A DNA stretch of 64,000 nucleotides from Cycas panzhihuaensis (lineage: Eukaryota > Cycadophyta): NCBI GenBank assembly GCA_023213395.1, contig CM041465.1:217503741-217567740 (forward strand), read 5' to 3'. The notes beneath the pieces are model-generated. The model did no database searches and was not told the DNA's origin. It worked only from the letters and a program-made list of their open reading frames with translations. Each line of letters opens with the position of its first letter. The stretch's first letter is position 1. This document shows positions 1-11,249 of the stretch, in pieces. The translations under genes and the position numbers were made by a program.

Positions 1-189
1 GGGTTTTCACAGGTTCTAATTTTTTAAAACAAATACAACCCTTATCCTTTCATGCCCACATGGGATTTTTACAAAAAGGATATAGCAGAGACTTACTCTT
101 ATTTTCCTACACCCACAAAGGATTTTCATGAAGAGAATAGAGTATGATGATCATGTTGCCATCTTTTTTGATCAATCAAAGATGGGGGC

Positions 190-1760
190 CCTAAGGTTGA
201 GCTGCCTTTAGAACTATTCAAACTTCACCCTTTGCAGTGGTTTGGTGAAGATATTAGCCACTTGATCTACTGTGGGGCAGTAATCCAATTGAATTATGCC
301 GTCATGAATAAGTTCCCTAATCCTGTGGACTTTCATACTTATGTGTTTGGTATGATCGTGAAATATAGGATTTTTTACCATATGGATTGCTAATTAATTA
401 TCCACATGAAGACTCTAGGACTTGTTTGGGTGATATTCAATGTTTTCAATAATTTTTTCAGCCATATCACCTCTTTAGTGGTCTCAGAAACAGTAATGTA
501 TTCAACTTCGGTAGTTAAATCTACAACTATCTTCTGCCATTTGGATCTCCATGATATTGGTGTTGTTCCAAGAAATATTACATACCTAGACGTAGATCTT
601 CATGTATCTTTATCTCCTGCAAAGTCTAAGTCTATATATGTAGAAAGCTTGAAGTTTGAATCAGGTTCATATAACAAACCATATTTTCTAGTCATCTTAA
701 GGTATCTCAACACTCACATTGCTACCTGCCAATGATTATGCTTAGGATTTGTCATGTAACGAGCAAGAATGCCAACTGAGTGTATAATATCTAGCCTTGT
801 ATTAGTAGTATAGATGGGACTACCTATAAGTTTCCTGTAGAGTGTTGCGTCTGCCTCCCTAATATCACCTTCAACTAAGAGTTTGGTGTTAAGGTCCATA
901 GGTAATATCACTGGTCGAGCATCTTCTAACTGAAACTTAATTAGAAGATCGTTGATGTATTTTTCTTGGGAGAGGAAAATTTTTCCATTCTTTTATGTTA
1001 CTTCAACTCCAAGTAATATTTCATCAAACCAAGGTCAGACAATTTGAACATTTTGCCAAGGTTATTTTTCAGTTAGCTTATTATCTGTTCACTATTACCC
1101 GTTACTAGCATGTCATCAACAAAGATTATGAGATAAGTGACTTTATCCTTATGGCGCTTGATGAATAATATTGCATCAATATCTTGATAGTCACAAACCT
1201 CGTATCCAAGTTGCCTCATCAGTTTAGACAACTTGGTAAACTAAGCACGAGGGGCTTGTTTAAGGTATTACAACTACTTTCTGAGCCTGTAAACCTTATG
1301 CTCTTGACCTTCAATCTCATATCCTTTTGGCTGAGCCATGTAAATTTCTTCTTCAAGATCTCCATTGAGAAACGTGGTTTTAATATCGAGTTGGTGGATT
1401 TTCCAACCCTGTTGAGCAGCCAAGGCCACAAGAGTTCTAATTGTAGGCCACTTGGTTATAGGGGCAAAGACTTCAGTATAGTTGATGCCTTCCCTTTGTG
1501 TAAATCCTTTAACTGCCAACCTCACCTTGTGTTTTTTAAGGGTGTCGTCTAATCTATATTTGTTTTTAAACACCCATTTATTTTGAACTACCTTTCTGCC
1601 AAGTGGTAGATCAACGAGCTGCCATGTACCATTCTTGATAAGAGATTAGTACTCTTCATTCATGGCATTTCTCTAAGCTATATGCTTTACAACTTCTTGG
1701 TACATTAAAGGCTCTTCATTAAGAGTAAGGTGAAATTTTGCTGGTTCAAGCTCAGTGTAC
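190..1760 (-). pseudogene. Copia-1 reverse transcriptase and RNase H
   Basis: The RT fingers/palm are readable in the open segment 1573-1274, with [20 protein letters not shown] and AQQGWKI. The polymerase signature FVDDML is intact near 1115. The connection block near 830 reads LYRKLIGSPIYTTNTRLDII. RNase H follows at about 740-190, with the typical SWRSK and EVEYI motifs and a C-terminal block containing DQVANIFTKPL-like sequence. Early stops sit at Gln positions, for example in the block EEY-stop-SLIKNGTW near 1650. Confidence 0.8.
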
Positions 1761-1889
1761 AATGATTCCTATATCCTTGCTCTATAGGCACTTCGAGTCC
1801 CAGTTTTGCCCACCTCATTTGGTTGTATGTCCTTATTGAGTTGGTGGGCTTCTCAAGATCCTCGAGTTGGGAATGAAGTCCTCATTTTC

Positions 1890-3338
1890 TCAACTTCTTA
1901 GTTCTCATTTTGTTCATTAAAATGATTATTTTTTAAGGAGGATGTTGATGCGCTTGAGGAAGATGGTCCTTCTGCCACTGTTTTGCCTTTGTCAAATGAA
2001 GGTAGAGAGGATGGTTCTTCTATAATGGCTTTGCCTTTGTCAACTCTGCTATCTTCAAAAGATGGTGTTGGATGTATACTCATCGGTTCAGAGTCACAAC
2101 TTGTATCCTTCAAGGCTCTATTGTCAGCTTCCAACATTTGGAGTAATTTATGTCTGTCCCCTCCCCCCAAAATTTGGAATCTAAATATCATACTTGATAA
2201 CATTATTGTAGCAGTGTGAGGGTATTATGGAGTCTAATTTAAGTAACTGATCCTCTATCTCTACAAAAATGACATCTCCAGTAATGATGATTTTTTGTTG
2301 TGAAGGTATAAAGACCTTATACCCTTTCTTATCCATAGGGTATCCAACAAAGATATCTTTAAGTGCCCTTGGCTGGAGTTTATTTCGATCTGCATCCAAA
2401 ATGTGGGCATAGCATGTAGAGCCAAAAATTTTAAAGTAGTGAACAATAGCGGCTTGTCCTGGCCACTTTTCATTAGGTGATTGTACTTCCTTTGATGGGC
2501 TAATAGTATTAATACAATAAATAGCTATCTAGATTGCTTCATCGTATAGATAGGCAGGTACATTTTTGTATATTAACATAGCAGGAGCCATGTTCATGAT
2601 TGTCTTGTTTATACACTTGGCAACTCTATTTTGTTGTGGGGTACATGTTACTATTGTTTGATGCTTGATCCCATTGTCTCAAAGATAGCTTTCAAACTCA
2701 TGTGAGGTATATTCACCATCATTATCAGTTTGAAGACATTATAGTTGATAACCTGACTCTTTTTCAGTGAGGGCTTTGAATTCCTTGAATATCCAAAATG
2801 CTTCATCTTTCTTGTGTAGAAAAGCTACCCATACTTTTCTAATGAAATCATCAATGAAAGAGATGTAATATAGATTGCCCTTCAGTGAAGGAATGGGCAT
2901 TAGCTAGCACAAATCAGAGTGTACCAATTGTAATGGATGGCTCAATTTCCATTGACTTTTGGGAAAGGGTTGTTGATGAGATTTGGCAATGATATAAGCT
3001 TCACATTTAAAGGGCTTAAAGGAAAACTTTGGAAGGTTTGGAAGCGTGTTAGAAAGATCTCTAAGTTTATCAATGTGAACATGGCCCATGCGAGCATGCC
3101 AAAGAGCTTCTGGTGACAACGTTGGATGGGTCAAGATGAAATTAAATGCAAATTCTTCATCGGCACAAGGGCTTTGGGCATAATGGACTTTAGAAAATGG
3201 AGAGCTATTCAATTGAAAGAGTTTGCTAGAGAGATGTCCAGTCAAAACCATATGATTAGTTGGAGGGTGAATGACATGGAGAGTCTGGTCATTTACAGTT
3301 ACACTTAGATCAAATCCATGAGAAACAAGTGTAGACAA
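1890..3338 (-). pseudogene. Copia-1 GAG-pre-integrase and integrase
   Basis: The first 435 bp (3338-2904) form an open frame. It carries the GAG-pre-integrase module with LWHARMGHVHIDKL and a cysteine-containing zinc-binding remnant, and ends at the integrase start LQLVHSDLC with the first catalytic Asp. The catalytic core (about 2880-2480) is broken by stops. The C-terminal hinge is visible as a block near 2300-2400 reading FVGYPMDKKGYKVFIP. The product would insert the cDNA; no complete domain remains. Confidence 0.75.
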
Positions 3339-3350
3339 AGAGAGAAGGTT

Positions 3351-3560
3351 TTATTTGAGATTGGGTATGTATAAGATATCAAGCAATGTAAAATCTGCTA
3401 AGCCTGGGAGTTTCAGGCAAATGTTACCAATTCCTTCAACATGTTGTTGTGATTTATCATCCATGTGAACAACTCCATGAACATTTGAGTCAAATGTTTG
3501 ATATAGACTGTGATTGCATGTCATATGTTGAGTTGCTCCTGTGTCCATGATCCACTATCC
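3351..3560 (-). pseudogene. Copia-1 protease domain
   Basis: An aspartic protease segment with the catalytic motif in WIMDTGATQHM, preceded by a stop in place of a residue next to the Trp, and followed by the flap-side sequence leading to LLDILYIPNLK. The active-site DTGA is intact. The domain would process the Gag-Pol polyprotein. The open part is 65 codons. Confidence 0.8.
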
Positions 3561-3659
3561 ATCAATTGAAGCCATACTATTGGCAATTCCAATAGGGCTT
3601 GGCATTAGTGAAGGGAATTCATAAGTGATATATCCACACCGAGCTTCAAAGTATCTCTT

Positions 3660-4753
3660 TTGTTAGTAAATGGCATTTGATGCTGAAGATCCCTTAATTC
3701 TTTGAATGTGTGCTTGTACAAAACTTGCACCATTAAAGTATTCTTCACAAGTTTCTTCAACATTGTGAGCTCCATGTTTTGGTTGGAACTTAGCCAACTT
3801 ATAAGTAGCAGTTCTGTAATCTTTTGCTAAGTGTCCTTTACAGTTATACCGATCACACATAATAGTTTGATTGCCATTCCCTAAAGAAGTACTGGTTTGG
3901 CCTGACTATCTTGCTCTTTGTTGAGGTGGCCCTTGGCCTTGAAACTGTCAAGGTTGTGATTGAGGGTTTGATTGACCTTGTGGATGATTTTCCATATTTC
4001 TTCATTTTCCTCTTGCTCAGTTATTTCCTCTTCCATGAGAGATACCTTAATTTTTTGTGCAGAAAACTTCTTCTTCTACCTCAAGGGCTATATTTGGAAG
4101 AGAGTCAGAGGCTATAAAGTTTGTATCAAAGGTCTTGTCAAATTCTATGAATTTCTCAGCAAGTGCTTTGAAGTTGAGTGTCTTCAATGTTCCACTAGAT
4201 TGAAGACTTCCAAGCAAGTTTTCATAATCGGGGACATGTAAACATGATTGGATAAAAAATATCTAAGTGATGCATTGGGTCCTAAAGTCTTTGTCAATTG
4301 CTTGTTTGATTAGTCAAAGGAGATTTATTGTCTCATGAGCTCATCCCTTGTGCATTTTTAATTTGTTCATTTTCAAAACAAGATGAACAAATTATAAATT
4401 TGACTTTGTATCAAAGTTCTTTTGAGAACTTCTAGGACCTTCCAGGCTATATCATGTTCCTCTTCATTTATCAAGTTGTGTAAGAAGTGATCAATAACCA
4501 ATAGAATTCTTGCATGAATCTTTTCATCATCTATCTCCCATTGTAGTTTGGCTGCAGCATCTATAGGAGCTGTTGGGGTGGATCCACTAAAAGCAGCTGT
4601 TGTAGCCGTTGCTGGTATGCTGGGTGTAGGCTATAAGTGGGCTCTCCAAAGGCCTTCATACTTTGCAGCAGTTTTAATTCTAGTGTACCATATATCCCAA
4701 TTTTCTTTGTCTTTCAATATGCAATTAACATTTTACTTGAATTGAGATGACAT
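3660..4753 (-). pseudogene. Copia-1 gag (UBN2-type), broken
   Basis: Encodes the capsid/nucleocapsid part of the polyprotein. The start at 4753 is chosen because the ATG is followed by a Gag N-terminus matching that of Copia-2, including the stretch KDKENWDIWYTRIK. A zinc knuckle lies near 3820-3860 and reads CDRYNCKGHLAKDY; compared with the CX2CX4HX4C consensus the second and fourth cysteines are tyrosine, so zinc binding would be lost. Several stops and frame changes interrupt it. It is followed by the protease on the same strand. Confidence 0.75.
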
Positions 4754-5529
4754 AGTGATGATGAAGAAGAAGAAGAGATGATAGAAGTATGTGCCACTGA
4801 CAAGTATGGCTAGTACACCTAGCACAACAGGGATATAGAAATGATTGTTATGATATGAAACAAGTAATGATTAAGTATTTTTAATAATTGTAAAAAATAT
4901 ATATAAGTAATGATGTAAGAATGAGGCCTAATGTAGAGCTGGGAAAGAGTGATGATATGTCATGCCACTAACCTTTCACTTATGTCCAAATGTAGGTGAG
5001 GTTTTGATGCTTAAGGCTTCTAGTATACAATTAGGGCCTTCACCCATGATACCCGCACTTGCATTTGGTGATGAAATCCAAGTCACAGTGGAGCCCAGGT
5101 ACTCCTAGTCCTCACCCAGTTCACCAATGAGCAACTATATACCTCATCTGAAGAGTCAAATGGTACTTTGTATCCCATGGCTATGATGGATATTGGACCA
5201 AGTTAATTTTAATCTTGCATTAAGGTTTTTAGTTTTTCTAAGTGGTTATCAAGATTATCCCTGATTGGAGGCCATAAGTATGGCTAACCTGTCCCTCCAC
5301 AACTATTCTGGTTAAGACCAGACCCAGTATGAAACTCACACCTCTCTTAGGGCCTGGACTTCGGCTAACCTTAGTCTATTTCATCCAAGGTGAGTGTGCG
5401 CACAAGTCAAGAACTAGCAGTAAAGATCATACGGATGAGATTCTTTTTAGGAATAGTGTAAGATATTTCTGTATAACTGAAAACTAAAATGGAAAGTTGC
5501 CAAATGTGCTTGCTTGCTTTTCGTGCTCA

Positions 5530-5641
5530 CTTTATTGTTGTTGTTACTTTTGTGATGCTTTATTATTGTTGCTACTTTTGTGATGCTTTATCGTTGTTGT
5601 TGCTTTTGTGATGCTTTATTATTATTGCTTCTTTTGTGATG
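5530..5641 (-). repeat. 28-bp tandem repeat, four copies, in Copia-1 leader
   Basis: Four head-to-tail units of exactly 28 bp start at 5530, 5558, 5586 and 5614. Each begins CTTTAT and ends TTTTGTGATG on the plus strand. The repeat lies in the leader between LTR and gag and has no counterpart I can find in Copia-2. Confidence 0.9.
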
Positions 5642-6768
5642 CTTTATGCTATGTGTGCAAATAGAAAAGCATGCTAGATTTAGTAGGGGAACCAGATGTT
5701 ACTTCCGATCTAAGGTTTCCCTTGCTTTAGTACAATGTTTCTAAATATGATTTTAGAAAATTTGATACAAAATCTATAATAGGCTAAAAATTGGATCAAC
5801 TTGCTACTAAAATGATGATTTCTCCAAATCTATATGCATGCTATTTTGCCTTATTTTGTGCTTTTTTTACAAAATTTATAAATAATGATAAATGGATAAA
5901 TTTTTAAAAATTACAAATATGAAGGCCTACATGATGAAATCTAAATTTATGATAGAAGGAAAAAGTTAGAATGTTGTTTTTTATAAATTTGTGAAGTTAG
6001 ATTTTAGAAAAGGCACAAAAAATTTTCTGCCCAAAAAAGCACAAAAGCAAAATCCTACCAGATCAACTATCTCAGAATTTAAACTTTAATATGTAAAAAG
6101 TTACATTTTGACATGTACATTAACTTTACCTTCTACACCATCTATAAAATCTACCAAAAAATTACCCGAAATTCCCTTGCAATGTCCTTTATAGGGTTGA
6201 GTAGGCAAAATCAGTAACTGTGAGAAAACTGAATAGATCTCTCTAACCAGTGGATGAAATTTGATAAGATTTATCTTAAATTGATCTTAAGACATAAATC
6301 TACCAGATACCTTAATAAAACTTTCATATTTTTAGCTTATAATTAAAGGATTTCATTGGTAAAAGTGCTTTAAATCACTTATCCACTAATTCTACCCTTT
6401 TATCACAGCCAAAACTTACTATTGTAGGATAAATATGAAGTTACTTCAGAAGATAAAAATGATCCTCTAATAAAGGTGACATGGTATGCCAAATTTCATA
6501 AAATTCTGATATGGTCAATTTTTTTATGAAATTTTGGGCCTTTAATACTTCTAGGACTATTCCGGTAGCTGAACGGCTTCAAAAACCTATATTCTTCACC
6601 TTTGAATTTTTTCACACATGGATAAAGAAATAATATACAAAATACTATAATTTTAAGCTCTCAAGATGTTAAAAAATAATGCATGCACTCTTAATACTTC
6701 ACATTGAAAGTGAAGGAGAGGTAAAATGACTCCATGCAAGTGGAATGAAGTGAATAGATCCCCTTCTA

Positions 6769-6780
6769 GATTTGATACCA
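6769..6780 (-). promoter_or_regulatory. Copia-1 primer-binding site
   Basis: On the minus strand this reads TGGTATCAAATC, which matches the TGGTATCAGAGC-type site complementary to the 3' end of plant initiator tRNA-Met. It lies two bases from the LTR edge, as in Copia-2. Minus-strand DNA synthesis would start here. Confidence 0.75.
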
Positions 6781-6782
6781 CA

Positions 6783-7097
6783 AGAAGGAAGGATGGATCT
6801 AGGAGATAAATCACTCACATGCACACAATGGCAATGGAGAATGAAAAAAGAAGATGAAACAAGATATGAGAGCAAACTTGGAGGTGAGAATGAATAATGA
6901 CTCCCTCCTTGAGATTTTACCTTTTATTATTGAGGGTGAGTATTAGGGTTAGGATTTTCCCGCCTAATGACATAAACCCAAAATTACATCTAAATGCATA
7001 TAAAGTGCATTTCATTAAGAGACTAATGCTAATAATATATCCTAAGGTCACATAATTAATCTACATAAATGACCTTGATACATTAACCTCTTTCAAT
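6783..7097 (-). repeat. Copia-1 5' LTR
   Basis: Homologous in reverse complement to the Copia-2 LTRs (18561-18861 and 25889-26181); shared blocks include the stretch around the purine-rich GAGG motif and the terminal part with ATTAACCT near 7083. The left edge is set by the PBS at 6769-6780 and the right edge by the end of similarity. Terminal TG/CA are mutated. The boundaries are good to a few bases. Confidence 0.75.
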
Positions 7098-7475
7098 TAT
7101 AGCTATACACAACTTTTTATATTTCAAGGTTATAAAGTTTATATCCTTTAATACCATCACCATAGCCAATGAAAATAGTCTTTTATGCTTTAAAACCAAA
7201 CTTAATCCTTTATAGGCTAGGAATATATATAAAAATTTTGTAACTAAAAACTCTAAGATGACCAAGAGATGGCTTCTTACCAGACTATACTTCTTCAGGC
7301 ATTTTATATACTAAGGTAGTCATTGATGATTTATTTATCAGGTAGCTTGTAATCATCATAGCCTCAACCCATAATTGCTTCTCTAAACTAATGATATTAA
7401 GCATACTCCTCAATCTCTCCAATAAGGTCTTATTCATACTTTTAACAACTCTATTCTAATATAACATATAGGGAG
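7098..7475 (-). mobile_element. Copia-3 fragment: integrase C-terminus and hinge
   Basis: A piece of the host element Copia-3, left between the Copia-1 and Copia-4 insertions. Read on the minus strand it resembles the end of the integrase core and the following hinge (NRTLLERLRSMLN-like, then the FGYKIFIYIP-type and FIGYGDGIKGYKL-type blocks). Many stops are present. It joins in order with 14826-15550 across the Copia-4 insertion. Confidence 0.65.
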
Positions 7476-7480
7476 TTGCC
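7476..7480. repeat. Copia-4 target-site duplication, left copy
   Basis: TTGCC immediately before the LTR, repeated exactly at 14821-14825 after the other LTR. Confidence 0.85.
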
Positions 7481-7864
7481 TAAGAGAATAATAAGATCTA
7501 ATTGTGTGTACCCTGATTCAAGTATAATGAGTAAGATATTGATAAATATTCAACAAAACAAGCAAATAAGTAAGACATATAAGCATGAAAAGGTACAGGT
7601 AAATTCAACACACCGTAGGCTCTCTCTCGAGCAGAGCTTTTACATTAATCAGAATCTAACATGAAGTACAAAGGTGTGAGGTAATATTTATAGCCATCCG
7701 CTAAGATTATAAGGCATTGGGATAGGTTAACTTAATAGCATAAGAGGTGGACTCGACCTCACTATCCAATGTGATTTAATTACATAAAAGGGTCCTTTTA
7801 TATAATATAAATATTAGCATACAAAGGTATAAAAAAATACAAGAGATATTAGAAAGTTTTAATA
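7481..7864 (-). repeat. Copia-4 3' LTR
   Basis: 384 bp, the same length as the partner at 14437-14820, with scattered substitutions. In coding sense it starts TATTAAAACTTTC (TG mutated to TA) and follows the purine tract at 7865-7875. The plus-strand left end TAAGAGAATAATAAG corresponds to TGAGAGAACAATAAG in the partner. Confidence 0.9.
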
Positions 7865-7875
7865 CTCTCCCTTAA
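7865..7875 (-). promoter_or_regulatory. Copia-4 polypurine tract
   Basis: On the minus strand TTAAGGGAGAG directly precedes the 3' LTR; it is the expected plus-strand DNA primer. The same tract, AAGGGAGGG, is at 26917-26925 in Copia-5. Confidence 0.75.
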
Positions 7876-7879
7876 TAGT

Positions 7880-9400
7880 ATCTTCATTTCTTTAGATATT
7901 GAGGTCAAATCTAAACCGTTCAAACTTTGGTTTACCAAGTGATTTAGTGAAGATGTCTACAACCTGGACTTCAGTAGGATAGTAGACGAGATCAACTTCT
8001 CTGTTTTGGAAATGCTCATAGATGAAGTGATGGTGGACCTTAATGTGCTTGGTTCTATCTTGGAATACAAGATTCTTTGTCATCTTCAACACACTTTGAT
8101 TGTCACAGTATAGGATGGTTATTGAAGTTTGTTGAAGTCTAAGCTTAGCGAGAATCCTTCTAAGCTAAATCAACTCGGTTGTAGCGTGGAAAACTACTTT
8201 ATATTCTACTTCAGTGGAGGAAAGGACAACAGTGGGTTGATTTTACAAATCCATGAGATTATAGCTGAGTTCATATCAAAACAATAACCTAAAGTTGAAT
8301 GGAATGTATCCTGGAAACCAGCCCAATTAGCATCTATATATCCCTTTAAAGTTGCTGATTCAGTCTTATTATACTCAAGGTCAAACTAATAAGTACCACA
8401 GATATATTTGAGGATCCTAGTGGCTACTTTCTAATGAGATGCTCTAGGATGTGACATATACTTGGAGCAAATTCTTATTGCATATGAGATGTTTAGGCGA
8501 GTATGAGTGAGATAGATGAGACTCTTGACTAACTACTGGTACAAAGTGGGATCATAAGATTTTCCTTATTCATCTAGGTTTAGCTTGGTTCTTGTCCCCA
8601 TATGAATTGGTGTAAGCTTACATTTAGTCATTCTAAATCTTTCCAATAGTTCATTAGCATACTTGGTTTAGGTCAAGAGGATGTGTCCTAGTTCATGCCA
8701 AACTTCAATTCTAAGGAAGTAGTGAAGTAGGCCAAGATCAGTCATCTCAAAATTACTCTTTAACTCTAATTGGACCCAAGAAATTCTATCTATATTATTG
8801 CCAATGATAGCAAGGTTGTCCATATAAAGTATAATGTTAGTGATCAAATTGTCTCTAACCCAAATATAGAGATCAGGGTCAGAGGGTAAATGATTGAATC
8901 CATGTTACATGATAAATGCATCTATCTTTACATACTAGACACGTGGTGCCTACTTGAGTCTATAAAGGGCTTTCTTAAGTCTATAAACTAAGTGTTTTTG
9001 TCCTAAAACAACATAGCCTAGGGGTTGTTTCAAGAAAACCTCTTCTTTAAGCTCTCCATTTAGGAAAGCACTCTTCACATCTATTTAGTAAATAGGCCAT
9101 CCAAATTGGGCTGCTAGGGACATAACTAAATGGAATATAGTTATGTTGGCTATAGATGTAAAGGTATCATCATAGTTAATCCCCTCCTGTTGTTTGAAAC
9201 CTCTTGCAATAAGGCAAGCTTTGTGACACTCTACGGTACCATCTACATGGAACTTTATCTTATATAACCATCTACAGTCAATTACTTTCTTCCCAGGTGA
9301 CAATTCAGTCAGCTCATAAGTGTCATTTTTTAAAATAGAATTCATCTCTTCATCCATAGTTACTTTCTACATTTGGTCTTTAACTACCTCCTCAAATATG
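7880..9400 (-). pseudogene. Copia-4 reverse transcriptase and RNase H
   Basis: Open stretch 9357-9085 carries the RT start: MDEEMNSILKNDTYELTEL, WLYKIKFHVDGT and MSLAAQFGWPIY. The polymerase signature near 8825 is degraded to LYMDNL. RNase H and its C-terminal tail run to about 7890, where the stretch VVDIFTKSLGKPKFERF is readable. Stops and frame changes separate these parts. Copia-5 is the best comparison for repairing the alignment. Confidence 0.75.
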
Positions 9401-9719
9401 GAAGGCTCATGAGTTTCAAGGACACGTGCCATGAGGGCAAAATTTATAGTGTCTTATCTTAGAAGGCCTCTTTACAACTATGGAAGGAGGAAGAGCATCC
9501 TTTAAAAGTTATTGTACCCACTTAGAAGGAGGCTAAAAGCTCGTGGCTCCCACCTAAAGGTTATCAATTGAAATTGGAGGCAAATTTATACTTACTTAAG
9601 TGGATGATAAAGAAGCTATTGAAATTGATGATGGACTAGGAGTGTAGGAGTAAGCTAGTATAGGTAGCTCCAAAGTTTATCTAAGAATCACTTGTGTTGT
9701 ACCAACTTCATCTTCTACT

Positions 9720-10760
9720 ATAATGCGATGTAGAGGAGGTGTCAGTACCTGTGGTTCTTCTACAAAGATTACATCTTGAGTCATATAAGCTTAGTTGCCA
9801 ACTATTTTAAAGACTTTATAGGCTTTGCAACTAGGTACATAGACAAGGAAGATGCACTTAAGGCTCTTGTCATCAAGTTTCAGCCTCTTATCCTTTGGGA
9901 CATATTTGTATGACGTACATCCAAAGTTTTTTAAGTGAGCTACAAATGGTTTTTGACCAACCAAGCTTCTTTGGAGTAATATTCCTAACTACAACTATGA
10001 GACTTATGTTGGTTAGGTAAGTAGGTGTGGCAATGGTATCAACCCAAAATTTGGTAGTAAAGTTGGCTATACTAAGCATGGCTTTTCCTTTGTTGATCAA
10101 AGTTTGATTCATCCTTTCAACTACACTATTTTGCTAAGGTGTATGAGGAGTAGAAATTGATGTTGGATGCCATGTTCTTTGCAAAAGTTATTGAACTAAT
10201 TTGAAATGTACTTACCACCATTATCAGATCTAAGGGTCTTGATTCCCATCCCACTTTCCTTTTCAGTAATAGCTTTGAACTCTTTGAATCTATCTAGGGC
10301 TTGATGTTTGTTTCTTAAGAAGTAGATCCATACTTTCCTTGAGAAGTCATCTATGGAGGTAATAAAATGCCAGCTACCATTGAGAGATTGAGTGGACATA
10401 TAGCTACAAATATCATAATGTACCAACTCTAATGGTTATGAAGCTCTCCATGCATTCTTAGAAGGGAATTTTTCTCTTTGTTGCTTTTATTTTAGGTATG
10501 CCTTATAGATGTTTTGATATCTCTTAATTTTGGGTAGGTCATATACCATTTTGAGCCTAGACATGAGGTTTAAACTTTGCATATTCAAATGACCTAGGTG
10601 TTGATACCATAGGTGGTCTTTAAATATATTTATGGCCACTTCATCTTTTGAGTGGGAGCATTCTCCTAGTTCATGTATGCAAGGGGACTCTTCCTCAATT
10701 ACATCCTTTCTCTTATCACATTAAGTTATGCTAGCCATTAAGTAGGATTCATGTTGAGAA
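9720..10760 (-). pseudogene. Copia-4 integrase
   Basis: Core segment 10426-10196 has IDDFSRKVWIYFLRNK and TLRSDNGGKY, carrying the second catalytic Asp and the DNGG motif. It continues after a break with MNQTLINKGKAMLS (10112-9888), the part just after the catalytic Glu. The C-terminal hinge runs to about 9720. This is the normal copia position, upstream of RT. Confidence 0.75.
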
Positions 10761-11059
10761 GTAGTGGTAAGAGGGACTCCATTTAGCCTGTATAAGCTAC
10801 TATCTTCATGTCAAGTAGCCACAAGTTTACCTATAGCATGATCTATAATTCCATAAATGCCCTAGCTAAAGAGGACATCTAAGTTCTACTTATCCATTTG
10901 ACTGATAGAAAGTAGGTTCATCTTCATACTAGGTACAAGGAATACATTACTTATGTGGTGTCTAATATTAGAGTCCTTCAATGTGATTGGTGCCCTACTA
11001 ATTTTGGTCACATTGTAAGTCATGTTGTCCCTAAATGTGACTGTTTGAGTGTTGATTGG

Positions 11060-11150
11060 TTAGGTCTCTTCCAATATTTTTTCAGAAACTATCATGTATC
11101 TTGTTGCACTAGAATCAAGAAGCCATATGGTCTCATCAAACTAAGAGGAC
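11060..11150 (-). pseudogene. Copia-4 protease active-site region
   Basis: Minus-strand reading gives DETIWLLDSSATRYMIVSE. DSSAT replaces the usual DSGAT and RYM replaces RHM, so the active-site glycine is lost. The segment lies between the glycine/glutamine-rich spacer and the integrase. Confidence 0.65.
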
Positions 11151-11249
11151 AATGCCATAAGAAATAGGTTATAGGAGGAGAAGTCTTGACCATATCCCAT
11201 ATTGCCACCTTGTTGTTGATTGTATTATCAGTTCTTGTGATTCTTGTTT

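Larger units (their letters stand above)
1..7097 (-). mobile_element. Copia-1, Ty1/copia LTR retrotransposon, 3' end off the window
   Basis: A minus-strand copia element in the order 5' LTR (6783-7097), PBS, long leader (about 2 kb), gag, protease, integrase, reverse transcriptase and RNase H. The 3' untranslated part reaches base 1, so the 3' LTR lies outside the window. The order gag-PR-IN-RT-RH is diagnostic of Ty1/copia. The element is the same family as Copia-2: leader, Gag, Pol, the 57-bp repeat after the stop and the LTR all align. Its right LTR edge abuts integrase sequence of Copia-3, so it is an insertion into that element. The TSD cannot be tested because the left edge is missing. 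It is less decayed than Copia-2 in RT but has no full-length frame. Confidence 0.9.
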
